Shown here piece by piece: positions 23,137-34,206 of a stretch of 64,000 nucleotides of DNA. The stretch comes from Piper betle. Lineage: Eukaryota; Streptophyta; Magnoliopsida; Piperales; Piperaceae. The notes below the pieces were generated by a model. It was not told where the DNA came from. It saw only the letters and a list, made by a program, of their open reading frames with translations, and ran no database searches. Positions within the stretch are counted from its first letter, which is position 1. The number at the start of each line of letters is the position of its first letter. The stretch spans positions 1 through 64,000 of the forward strand of contig JAURVB010014573.1 in NCBI GenBank assembly GCA_033002965.1. Reading direction: 5' to 3'. Position numbers and translations under genes: made by a program.

Positions 23137-23137
<1 letters not shown>
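22376..23137. mobile_element. Short non-autonomous MULE inside a (TA)n repeat
   Basis: The left terminus GGGCAGCGCTACAGTGCG at 22376 and the right terminus, reversed, GCTACAGTGCGCTGCAG (ending near 23131-23137), are inverted repeats; the similarity continues inward as TTTTGGCAGCGCA against TTTTTGCAGCGCA. The palindrome GGGCTGTCGGATC / GATCCGACGGCCC at 22432-22459 follows the left terminus; the right copy has lost it. The interior is C-rich from 22460 to about 22850, then G-rich to 23060, the family pattern. TA repeats flank both sides (22351-22375 and 23138-23180), so a 9-bp duplication cannot be told apart from the repeat. Long proline- or glycine-rich frames here are composition artefacts. 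Confidence 0.85.
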
Positions 23138-23183
<46 letters not shown>

Positions 23184-23496
23184 TGCTTGTTGTTGACATG
23201 GTAGTCCCTATTATACTTTTAGGGAGACTCTATCCTTTTTGTTTAAAAATTAGTTATTTTCTTTAAACTTTTCACTTGTTTGGTTTGTTTTATACTGATT
23301 GTATATCATAACATGCATCTAGAACCACAATAGTACTTGAGCATTTCATCCATCCATTGAATGCTTACATCACCATCTTAAGACACTGAGGTTAGATCCG
23401 GGTCGGTTTAACCAAATTAAATAGATTAGCGAACGGTTAGGTTGTAGCATTTCTAGGTTGGTTCGCGGATCAACCGAAACGGGGTGTTACACCATG

Positions 23497-24726
23497 AATC
23501 AAGGTTGTAACAGTAAGCTCGACCCTCTTTTTTTTTACCATCTACCTTAGACTGACCCACCCCAATAACCTTAACTCCTCTCATCGGAAAAGTTAATTTT
23601 AAAGGTATATTTATCATCTACATTATATTTCCCTCCCATCGTAATATATTAAGTTCGTCCCTCCCACATGTAAATAATAAATTTGAATCCCTCCCACAGG
23701 TGATTGTCTCAAATATTTATATACCCGTGTCAGCTAAAAAGATATCTAACCATTTATCAAGATCATATACTTATTATTTTTTAAACTAGATGAAGTTGTC
23801 TTCATAATCTAGTCGTCCTTTTAATCTAATGACTCCTATTTACTCGAGTAGGTGTAAGAATATTCATGTTAGCTAATACTAATTTTTTCTTTAGTTTATA
23901 TCACTATAAAAAATGATTTTTTTCCGCATCCCAAGTGATGTACTCTAATTTTCCTAGTGAAGAAAAAGTCTAAATTTCTTTTTATATTTTGGGGTACGTA
24001 TGTATTAATTTTCTTCTTTTTTTCCACGCCTAAAAACGTAGAGAAATTTTATACCACTCTTAAATTAATTAAAGAGAAAAGTGACATGGAAAAGAAAAAA
24101 TGATCTCTACATATTCAGTGTTAATTAAAACAAGAGCAAAATAAATCCATGTTTAGCTCCAGATATATAAGAAAATCTAAACTCTTTCTCGGCTGCCAAA
24201 GTTGATGTGGAAAAAAGTGGTAATCGCTTTTAAAAGTGTGGAGGAAAGCCATAATTTTTAGTACTGTAATTTCCAGACAAAGTAACACAGCTTAACTTGT
24301 TTTTAAATAAAATTAATCTTGTAAACTAAACTAAAGGTAAGTAAAGATAAAAAAACAAGCCAAATCTAGTTTGAGCCAAGCAGCTGATGTAAATGCTTAT
24401 TAACTTCATGAAGCTAAACAGTGATCTGTAGCAGATATATATTATACCATCTGAAGCTCATATATAAGAGCCTACTATAAAATTACAATAAAACGCTTAA
24501 TCTGGATTGCAAATAACAGCAGTTTCATTCATACACACAGAGAATTCCTATTTTTTAATCTAATTAATTAACTACTCTGGCAGCCTTTGCAATTTATAAT
24601 TGTGGCTAGAAATTCCACTATCGTATATTGCCTTCAAAGCATTTAAGAGAAACCCAGCGGATTTATTGTGGTATAATAGCCGAAGAAGAAACAAGCTGTT
24701 CGATCATGGAGTAAATATATGCTGTT
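23497..24726. other. AT-rich intergenic DNA, no gene seen
   Basis: No coding exon recognised. CACTATAAAAAATG at about 23906 resembles a CACTA-type end without a visible partner. The right end holds the 3' flank of the small gene that follows. Confidence 0.5.
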
Positions 24727-25613
24727 CTACCAAGCCTGCCTTAGCTTCCATGCCTGCCTTCTTCCAAACTTGAATGTTCTCATGTGAGTTGGTTTATAAA
24801 CTGAAACAAACCGATCAAACATTATTAATTTCTCCTTTAAATAATTAGTTACAAACAGTATTGAACAACGAATCAGCTCTTTTACGGGGAATTATAACAA
24901 GGAACTATGCATGAAACTGTGGTACGCACTTAGATGCAACAGAAGAAGTGAACTAGCGAAGAACCGGTATTTGTACATACATGAAAGAAATGATATATGA
25001 TGGGCTATAAGACTCCGAAATTTTTGCAGACAGTGGAGGAAACCATCATAGGTACTTGTAACTGTATAAATGAGTTGATGCTTAAAAGTCATGAACAAAA
25101 AGCTAGCCTGTCAATTCCCTCATCAATCAAAAAAATGAATCATACCAAGAAGAGCGTGCATGCAAAGAATAATTACTTACACGAGCTGACTTGCCTCGGT
25201 TCCAGAGACCTGAAATAAGCATGGAAAAAGCTTCTGTTCTCTTTATGAAGCTCCCTCCATACTGCAATATTAATTCATTCTCGAATAAGATCATCAGCCT
25301 TACATAAAATATAGAAAGTGTGTAGATATATAGCGTTATACAGTACTAGCTGGTGTATGTACTATGTAATATGTATCAGAGTTTGGAGAGACGATCGAAA
25401 ATGTACGTACTTGTAATTGTAACAAATGGTTGAACGCTAGCATGGTTAGCAAGCGCTTGGATGCAATCGTCTCGAGACATTCTGAGAAGCAAGCATCTCT
25501 CGATCATATGATGAACCTAAAATTCCAAAGACCAAACATTAGAATGCTATAACTTAATCAGCCAAAGCTTTCTGATATAAGATTATACCTTAATTTGTTC
25601 CTTATCTTACCAT
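24727..25613 (-). CDS. Small plant-specific protein with a TIGR01589 domain
   Basis: Four exons join in frame (complement of 24727-24800, 25181-25261, 25411-25516 and the ATG at 25611-25613) into 87 aa. The core HHMIERCLLLRMSRDDCIQA, then LANHASVQPFVTITIWRELHKENRSFFHAYF, fits TIGR01589, a plant-specific domain of about 57 residues with unknown function (pattern IERCLxLYM...VWxxLExEN.xFFxAYY). A basic aromatic tail, RTFKFGRRQAWKLRQAW, follows. The start codon is the last codon of exon 1, directly before the donor GTAAGATAAG; upstream in that frame there is no other Met. Exon 2 has an alternative Met (HHMIER). Donors GTACGTAC and GTAAGTAATT are strong. No frame of this gene is long enough to stand out on its own, so it is easily missed. 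Nuclear or cytoplasmic location is unknown. Confidence 0.8.
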
Positions 25614-25850
25614 TCTAATGTAGGTATGAGGCTGGCAATACAAGCATGGACGGTGATGGACGCGGTTATACATATTCTTAAACTAAACTAGTCTTCTAGT
25701 ATATGAAGCAAACAAAAGAAATATGCAAAACACTGGAGAGAAGAGACAGAAAAAGTTAAGAGAGAGTGCCGACACTGAGTGGGGAGAAGATATTTGAGGG
25801 GGCAATATATATGTAGGTAGGGGAAGTGTGAAGATAAAAGAGGAAGGAAG
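25614..25850 (-). promoter_or_regulatory. Leader and TATA box of the TIGR01589-type gene
   Basis: On the minus strand a TATATATATT box lies at about 25803-25813, followed by a pyrimidine-rich stretch (CTCTCTTAACTTTTTCTGTC near 25750) and a non-coding leader to the ATG at 25613. Spacing and composition fit a plant core promoter; the start site is inferred. Confidence 0.5.
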
Positions 25851-27515
25851 TTTGGTTATCCAGAGGTATCTAAGTGAAGGGCCAAAAGTGCACAGAAATC
25901 CAAGGCATTGGATTCACCTCATCCGGTATTGGAGATAAGAGAGTTGGAGAAGGCTGGACAATTTTGGGACACCGTGGCTTTTAGCAGAGCCACTGCTCAA
26001 GAGCAAATTAAGGTTGGGTTTTGGGTCCCTACTCCTTCAATCGGCTTGAACAGCTAGCGTAGAACAAATGGGTAGTGTCGATTTCAGAGCTTTGAACGCT
26101 TTTTGCTTTTTAGAGCTGACAAACCATATATAGCCATTAATACCATTGCCATTGGTGACGTGTCTATGAGTTTTATCTATGGTGTTGTCGCCTCCCAACT
26201 AGCTACTTGGTACTCGTAGAGACCCAAGCATCTGAAAAGGTCCTGCTGCTAACGATGCCCATACACGTAATGGACGTTGCTCCTTATTGTCCAAATATTA
26301 TGGGCTGAGAGATGCCGCCGCATGTGTCTTTTTCTAGTTTGAGGGTAGTTTTAGGATTTTGCATTAATTTCATGTCTTCACTATATCGGCCAACTGGCAC
26401 CCCGTCACAATTTTCAATTGTGTTATTATTAAGAGTAAATACAACAAATAATCAGCATAGAGCGATCATAATTTTAGATATCATATTATACCACTTGATT
26501 GTACCCGCTATGTTATCTTTAAGTCTGATACGGTTTAAATTATTGTATTATTTTAAATAGTATTCGACTTTTCATGAAATTTTCAAAAGTTCAATTTCTT
26601 TAATTCTAGTATTTTTATATGAATTTAATAAAATGTTGATGACATAATATATTTTTATATTTAATGAAATATTTTATTTAGTAATTTATAAAATATTGAA
26701 CTAAATATATCATGTACCACATAAATTTTATATAAGTTAATAATAAAATATTTAAAATTACAAGAACGTCATCAACCATTTCTTTTTCCCCAATTCTCTT
26801 TCCCCGATCACTGATGCACTGTCCTTCTTTCATCCCTGCCAACATTGCCTTCGGTTGTTGTGCTGCCGCCGCCCAATCTACCCTGACCCTGCTGGTCCAG
26901 CCCTGTCACACCCCTGTCACCACCCTCGCCTCCCCGTCTTCCCAAATCGGCTTAAATTGACCAATTCATAAATTGGGTCTAATCAAGTGAAATCGGCTAA
27001 TTCATAGACCAATTTACATATTTTTTTTGAAGTGGAATCTTTTCAATTCGATTTAAATCAACTAATTCTACTTGAAATTAGCTGATTTTTGCAACCATGG
27101 TTGCCTTTTCTTGGCATGATAGATTCAGAAATTTAATTTTAAAATGGTGAAATTTACTTATTACACCTCTCTGCCTATCCGCCTTTGCCGTTCTCTCCAC
27201 CCAAGTCGACTAAAAAAATTAGTTTGGATAGCAAAGGCAACACCCATGTAACTCCGAGTACTTTGTTGAAACTTGAAAGCAATAACCAATCTGAACTGAG
27301 CCAAATGTAGAACAAAATTCAAAGCATTTGCCAATCTAAACTGAGGCAATATAGAGCATCCTTCGAAATACAACCACTCAGACTAAAAATTGAAATAAGC
27401 GTCCTGCGTTCTTCTAAAATTGATTTGAGGAAAATTAACACAAAATTACACTGAAGCAATGACATCCTTGATTCTACAAAATAATGCCGATTATTTCGGC
27501 AGCAAGCTTACAACT
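25851..27515. other. Intergenic DNA with one transposon-end remnant
   Basis: No coding domain. The stretch from about 26780 to 27104 ends in GATTTTTGCAACCATGG, which matches the right end of the hAT-like element at 19018-19938, and contains related CAATTCATAAATTGGGTC words; a left end or 8-bp duplication was not found. Confidence 0.45.
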
Positions 27516-30500
27516 TTAAGCAGCCTTTGGCTTGATACGCTTCACCCTAGCATAAAGGAAAACTCCCGCAAGGGCAACACCAGTTCCTGCAGTGTAGATT
27601 AGATTTTAGATCATAAAATTTTTAATCACATTCAATAAGATTAGGAAGAGTGATGATATAAAAATACCAAGAGAGTTAATTAATGAGACAGGAGAACGGA
27701 AGAAGAGAACAGATGTCACAATAACCACCACTCGCTTCACACAGTTGCCAACAGAGTGAGTAACTGGCGATACTCTTGCCAATATCATATAGGAAACCTG
27801 CAAGTGTTCAAGGACTATCAAAACACCGTGATTGTAGATGCTGGTGGCATGCATCACATCCAGAACAAGCCATAAATTAAACAAAATAAAGCACAATGGA
27901 GCTTTGCAGCTTTAAATTCAATGGAAGAAGATGATCTCTGTTATTAGGGTAAGCTCAAGGTCAGAATTTTCACAAGTTTTCTTGGATCACCCCTATTTGA
28001 GTGAATTTTATGTACGATTGATATTCTTTGCCTGCACGCACATGAAAGACACATTTGACTAATCACAATGGTCGGCATGCATAGGCTGCCACCATAGATC
28101 AATTATAAACCAAAAATTTTATTTTTTAGCAAGTAGGATATCAGTCCTATATGAAGCTCATACCAAAAGAAAAAATAGAGAATTTGGAACCTACCTGTTG
28201 ATAGGCATGAAAACAAAGCCCAGCAAGAAGAGATCGCACATATATCTCATTCAAATTTAAGCCCTATAGGTTACAAAAAAAATGAAGTAAAAAATTTATC
28301 AAATAAGGAATGATCATGATAGATAACAATAAAGGAATTCTAATAAAACTTACAGCAGATTGCACAAATGCAGGGGTAAACTTCACACCTTCCATGAACA
28401 GAGCGACTGGACTTAGCAGCAGAAATGAAATAATGGTAATTATTGAGAAGAGATTTATGTTGTCCAAAGACTCCTGTAAATGCCTTCGTGATTAGTAATA
28501 AGGGAACTTCAACCTCATTAATTTTCTACCACAAATTGAGGTATAAAACATCAACATAAACAAATTAAAAAAAAATCAAAGTTCAAGTCTTAACGCCCTG
28601 ATCCATGCTATGTTCACAGTAAACAACAATAAAGGAAATGTCTCAGGAACAAATTCCCAGGTAAAAATAAAACAGTATGAGATGTAAGGTTTGTGCCTCT
28701 CGCTGAGTCTAGTATGGGTACCTCTTTTTTATCAGAAGCTTCTTACTGAGAACATTACGAGATTGGTTTGTTACGTTAGAAGCCATTGCACTCCAAAAAC
28801 CAGCCCTGTAATATCAAACAAGTCAAATTACAAATTCTAAGGTAATGATTTAGCTTGTACTTGGCAACACTAAACATAATCTTAGCAAAGTGATTCACTG
28901 AACAAGAAAGATTTCTCTTACAGAATTTTGCTCATAAACTGCATACGCTCACCAGTAAAATAGAATATAAAAAACTACAAGACATAAGAGAGGTTAGACC
29001 TCACATTTGAATATTTCCGTAAGGTTTTTTGTTGTTTTCTTGCAACTTTTTCATTCCAAATATATAAAAAAGAACATCATGCAATGAAAGAATATGCATG
29101 TACACTTGATTAAAAGAAATGTAAATAATCATACATTGATTACATTTATAACCAGCTAAATAAAAACTTTTCACGAACCAATTGAAAGAAGCTTCAGTAA
29201 GTGATGCCAGCCCCACTCCACCAACAATTGGTATCAGAGACAAAAGAACCCAAATAGTAGGAAACTACACGTAGAGATTGAACCAATGTGTAAAGTAACA
29301 TCAAAACAATATTAAACAAGCATTGAACATGTAAGCTACTGCTCTCAAACAAACTCCTGTCAAACCCCCAAATGCAAAGTAGAAGAATCCAATGAAAAAT
29401 TCATTTAAACAACCATAATTACCTCCCCAAGGAACATGGCCGAGAAAACAACAGAGAAAAAGGGCTCCATTGCTTTAATCGTATGTGTGAAGGAAACGGA
29501 AACCTTTCCAAGGCTCATATTCGTGAAGAGGTTCCCCAACGTGTGCACGATAGCCAAGGGAATAATTGCACCAATCTACAGCACAACTTTTGAAAGTCAA
29601 CAAAAATCGCAGTAACAAATTCCACTTCAAAGAGTGAACGATCACCTGTGGAAATGTAACTTTCGGCCTCTTATGCAAATTAAACAGCCACATGAAAGCA
29701 ATCAGCACTGTGCCAACCGCGAATTGGAACACCGTGATGGTTACAGGGTATGGGAAAACCTTCAGAACCTGAAACACCCAAAAGCAAAATGTAAATTGGA
29801 GATCCAGATCATTCTGAAACAAGAAACTACATCCATACCAAAAAGACCAAAACTTAAAGCATAATACCAACTCAAATAACTAATCAGAATGAACTCTCCA
29901 GAGCAATCCTATCAATATATGGTCAAGACAATGCATGCTTAATCTGAATCGGAAGCAAAACCACACCCATACAAAATGAAAATCAGAATCCAAAAATATA
30001 TTCAACAAATCATCAATACATATGCTATACAACTATTATCCTCTCAATACATACTTGTTCCAAATCGAAGCCATAGATAATCAAAACCAGAAACTAAATC
30101 ACACCTTGCCTCCGATTTAGTTTCTTATAACGCATTCAAAAAATCATCCATATCAGCACAACGAACGCGATCCGATCAAATACTCAGTGATCAGAACGTC
30201 CCAATACCTGCTTGTTATAGATGTTGAAGTAGATATTGAAAAGATACCAAAGCCCAAACAACGCCCCCAGCTGCAGCGTCTGAGCCAGAGAGCCAGACTT
30301 CTCGCCGCTATCATCGACGCCATCCGCACTCGCTCCGATGCTGGCATCGCGGGAGCCGCCAGCGTGCACAAGTGGCGGCGTCGAGATCCACCGCGAAGTG
30401 AGCGGCGCCAGCGGCAGCCTGGGGTCGGGGCACGAGGGGGAGGGGCCATGGAGGGCGGAGGCGGAGAAAGCGGGGGCGGCTGGCCGGCGGCGGATCGGGG

Positions 30501-30594
30501 AGGGGACGGCGAGGGAGGGGAGGAGGAGGTGGGCCGGGTAGCGGGGCCTCAAGAGGGGGTTGGAGGGGGCGACGGAGACGGCAGCGGCCTGCAT
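27516..30594 (-). CDS. PPT: Plastid phosphoenolpyruvate/phosphate translocator with a 1-base frameshift
   Basis: Nine exons (complement of 27516-27586, 27668-27797, 28195-28263, 28354-28473, 28722-28805, 29179-29264, 29423-29575, 29646-29768, 30208-30594), all with GT and AG. The product would be about 407 aa, the normal PPT length. Residues 1-100 form a Ser/Pro/Arg-rich transit peptide. Then [161 protein letters not shown] and the C-terminal [12 protein letters not shown]: the PPT signature of the plastidic phosphate translocator family in the inner envelope. PPT imports phosphoenolpyruvate for phosphate. Exon lengths sum to 1223, one base short of a full frame; the loss is at ATAAAAAAGAG before the exon 5 donor (28722-28735). 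Either one allele is broken or the assembly dropped one A. Confidence 0.93.
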
Positions 30595-30856
30595 TTCGCC
30601 GACGACGACGACGGTGAAGGCGGCGGTTGCGATGGGATGGGTGGGGGGGAGAGGGGACGAGGGCCGGCGAGAGGGAAGGGTGGTGTTTAGTTGCGGTATT
30701 TGGTATAAGGTGAGTTGGCGCTTGTGAGAGTTTGGTCAGGGGTCCTTAGAAGGTCCGCCGCCGGTAGTTTGACTGCATCGCACGACAAATGTTTGATGTT
30801 TTGGGGACGCTGTTTATTACAATTTATTTATTTATTTACACATAATTTTTAGGAGT
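30595..30856 (-). promoter_or_regulatory. Leader and proximal promoter of the PPT gene
   Basis: GC-rich for about 100 bp upstream of the ATG (GTCGTCGTCGGCG-like leader on the minus strand), then normal composition to the MULE at 30866. The MULE end therefore lies only about 270 bp upstream of the PPT start codon. No certain TATA box was identified. Confidence 0.4.
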
Positions 30857-31289
30857 TATATATACAAGGGCAGCCGGTATGCGTTACCCCTTTTGGCAGC
30901 GTATTATGCGCAGCCAAATATGGGCCGTTGGACCTAATCCAATAATCCCCATACCTCCTGCCTCCCACCCGCCAGCCGCCAGCCGCCTCCCGCCTCTGAC
31001 CTGCCAGCCGCCTCCCACCCTCCTGCCTGCCCGCCGCCTCCAGCCCTCCCACCCTCTCGCCAGACGCCCCTCGGCCACTGCCCCTGTATGCCCCCTTGGT
31101 CCCACCCCCGCCGTCCCCTTGGCCGTGGCCCCCAGACGCCCCCTCGGTCACGCCCCTTGCCACCCACTCGGCCACTGCCCCAAACACCCCCTCAGCCACT
31201 GCTCCCAAACACCCCCTCGGCCACAGCCCCCACTGGCCTAGCCGCGGCCCCATGCCACCACCACCCCCGCCACCATTCGCGGCCACGGT

Positions 31290-31520
31290 TAGGCTCGACT
31301 CGAGTAAAAAAAAAACTAGACTCGGTATCGACTCGAGTCAAGTAAATAAAAAATTGACTTGGTATCGACTCAAGTCAAGTAAATAAAAAATTGACTCGGT
31401 ATCGACTCGAGTCAAGTCTATAAAAAATTGACTCGGTATCGACTTGAGTCAAGTCTATAAAAAATTGACTAGGTCCTGACTCGTGTCAATAAAAACTTGA
31501 CTCGGTCCCAATTCGAGTCA
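31290..31520. repeat. Tandem array of TTGACTCGGTATCGACTCGA units, period ~39 bp
   Basis: About six units of TTGACTCGGTATCGACTCGA followed by GTCAAGT and an AT spacer (TAAATAAAAAA or CTATAAAAAA). It lies between the transposase 3' end and the C-rich arm of the MULE, in the same relative place as the 2220-3130 array, with the same GACTCGAGTC core but a shorter period. Confidence 0.85.
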
Positions 31521-31825
31521 ATATTCTGAAATCATGCATCCTAACTCTGTAAACGGATGAAAAAATAATGTTGCGATCAACTATAAATTTAAAAAAATGT
31601 CAGACTCTTATATATTCTTATAACATTTAAATTATATTGATGAAGTCGGCAACACATCAGAATTAAAACACATGAGAGCCATCTCATTTAACTTTCTTCC
31701 ACATGATGAATAAAATTACAAACTTTCAAGTTACAAATTTGTCAAATTTAATTAAAGTCAATAACAATTCACAGAAACAAGTAACAAATCACTAACATTA
31801 TACACTCCTTCCATATTCAGAGCTA

Positions 31826-34206
31826 TCATAATCGTTCGGCATCACTGCTTTGAGATTCGCCACCACCGCACTGATGCCCCTGAATAGACACCACGACTCC
31901 GCTTTTAAATGGAACATTTTGTTGCCTACATATTTAAAAACAAAATATGGCAAATAATCACATGAATTATATATAACAATGATAAAAACAAGGGTTGTGG
32001 TAGGCAACATTACCGATGTGCTAAATTGCAGGGCAAGTGCACTTATCATGCCCAACTCCCCGTTTATTATAACCATGGCACAACCTATCTTTTACCATAT
32101 GGTCTATTGCAAGTTCTTTACCACTCTTCCATCTTTTACCATGTCCTTTTGTCTTTGATTGTGCCAGTGGATGTACTTGTATTTCATGATGTACTTGTAT
32201 TCCATGCTGGACTTGTATTCCATGATGTGGATCATCTACCACATCTTCTACCAATTTCTCTATTGCTAAAAAGTTTTGGTTTGGCGAGGTCAAATTTCTC
32301 AGATGATAAATATGCGCTTTTGGCCAATCGATTAAATATACAGTGCAATTCTCCTCAATTAGAGAATAAAGTTTTGTTGCAATCACCACAAAGTTCCACT
32401 CCATCACCATAAAAAACAACTTCCTTTCCTATTTCAAGTGTCCATCTCTTCATGATATAATATCCCCCTCATTCAATCTCACTACATACAGCAAATGCCT
32501 ACATGGAATAACTTCACTTTCCAAAAGTTGACAACTACATGTGCATCTAGTGTTAATCCTGTTATAAGTAACACATGCAACCAACTCTTTATTATTTGTA
32601 ACATGTTACATCATACTGTTTAACATCCTCCTCATCTAATTTCTTACGAGATGAGCAACATACCAAACTGGATTGTAATTCTTCTTGAAACTTATAAAAT
32701 ATTTTTCGAGTATAAACCTTTGCCATCTTACATTCCAGATTGAATGGAGTGACCAATTTGAGGCTTTTATATGAGTTTTCAAAAGATTCTTTTGCCTTGT
32801 TCAATCTTTGTCTTTTGATAGCTCTCTCAAATCTATGTATAAACTCAATAAGGCTATTTTTTTGTTCACATACCTTGAGTAAAATGAGTTTTGAGATTCA
32901 CTTCATTGCGAACTTCTTATACCAACTGAAAATATACCTTTACTATACATAGGCACCCACGCATGACGAATTGTATATATGGATTTTAACCACTCATTTT
33001 CCTCTAAGCAATTGTCTTTCAGTATTACACTCCATTGTGATTCAAATTCTTCTTTGTTTTCGGCACCATAAATTAAACTATGGAATGGCTCATAAAACTC
33101 CTTTCTGTGAGTAATTGCACCTAATTTTTCACTTTCCTTCTTAAAGATATGCCAAATGCAAAGACGATAAAATGTTGAAGGAAATGTCAATTTAATTGCT
33201 TTATCCATTGTAGGATCTTGATCAGTCACAATTGCCCCTGGATGCCTTCCATCCATGCATTTCAAAAATGTTTCATATAACCACACAAATGACTCAATCT
33301 TCTCATTACACAAAAAACACATCCAAATGTAATTGTTTGCTTGTGATGGTTTACTCTGGTAATGGTGCAAAACAAGTGCATATTTATTTGTATCATATGT
33401 TGTATCAAAAATCATAACATCTGAGAAAAGTTGATAATTTTTTCTTGCAATTCCATCAGCCCAAAAACAATGCTTCAATCTACCCTCATCATCTACTTCA
33501 TAGGAATACAAAAAGAGTCATTCATCTCTTTCATTTCCTCGAAATGTTCCAACAATAATTGAGCATCTATTTCCTTTATCTCTTCTTTACTTTTTGTCTG
33601 GGCATTTCTAATATCTTTCTCTGTATAACCAATATTTTCAGCCCCACCTGCTTCAATTTCTAGCACAAACATTAGTTGAGAAGTTTTTATGTTAGTCTCT
33701 CCAAATGTGTCAATCAAATTTTGGTGGACACTTATAACATGCCTATGTGACCTGAGAAATTGAGTTTTTGATGGTGTCAAGAGTGCATGACTATGTCCTT
33801 CTTCAAAATGCATGACCTTCCATGTGCCCTCTGTATTTTTAGTTACCCTAATGTGTGCATGACAATCTTCTCTAATTATAGGATGGCTTCTCTTTTTTCC
33901 TTTGTGGAGTATTTCTCTTTCTGCCTCATCTTCTTTTATATGTCCTTCTTTAGAACACACAAATACTTGAGACCATAACTCTTTTGTTCTCTTATGATAA
34001 TTTGTACTATGTTTACGTACACCAAATCCAACCATTTTTGAATAACAATTGTAGAAGTTGAGTGCATCGTCTAAATAATCAAATTTCATTCCAACCTTCG
34101 ATTTAAACTCATCTTCTACACTAGGATAGACTATTGTAATATGTTGGCCTAATTCTTCTTCATCATATCCGTTATCTTGATGATTGTCCATTCTTAAAAA
34201 ATTCAA
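31826..34206 (-). pseudogene. FAR1-like MULE transposase, decayed
   Basis: From ATG 34206: an acidic start, then a FAR1-type DNA-binding domain (FDYLDDALNFYNCYSKMVGF, with C and HxH zinc ligands in VCSKEG, DCHAH and EEGHSHALL), then after a frameshift near 33500 the MULE catalytic core: FDTTYDTNKYALVLHHY (first Asp), GAIVTDQDPTMDKAIKLTFP (second Asp), CIWHIFKK, and an Asp/Glu-rich region ending RHAWVPMYSKGIF. A stop replaces the Arg of the usual TTQRSES motif near 32900. Later pieces are YTRKIFYKFQEEL, a SWIM zinc finger (CTCSCQLLESEVIPCRH, about 32470-32560) and the zinc knuckle with KRWKSGKEL. The last exon (31826-31925) is spliced as in the copy at 1700-2063. I count at least three frameshifts and two or three stops; the first shift is a single missing T in a T-run. 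Confidence 0.9.

Larger units (their letters stand above)
18949..23491 (+). mobile_element. Gypsy-type solo LTR with perfect CCATG target duplication
   Basis: The element begins TGTAAAACCCGTGACTCGAG and ends CGGGGTGTTACA. CCATG immediately precedes the first base (18944-18948) and immediately follows the last (23492-23496), the 5-bp duplication expected of LTR integration. No gag or pol is found inside, so this is a solo LTR left by recombination. The total of 4543 bp is inflated by two nested insertions (19018-19938 and 22376-23137). Internal phrases such as ATTAATAACCCTCGA (about 21430) and GGAGCTCACTGCTTAGGC (about 21240) recur in the LTR-like DNA at 44450-44740 and 46740-46810, and the same start occurs at 46349. 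Confidence 0.85.

Noticed and set aside
30187..30690. 167-codon Gly/Glu-rich frame on the plus strand
   Set aside because: It is the antisense of the GC-rich PPT first exon.
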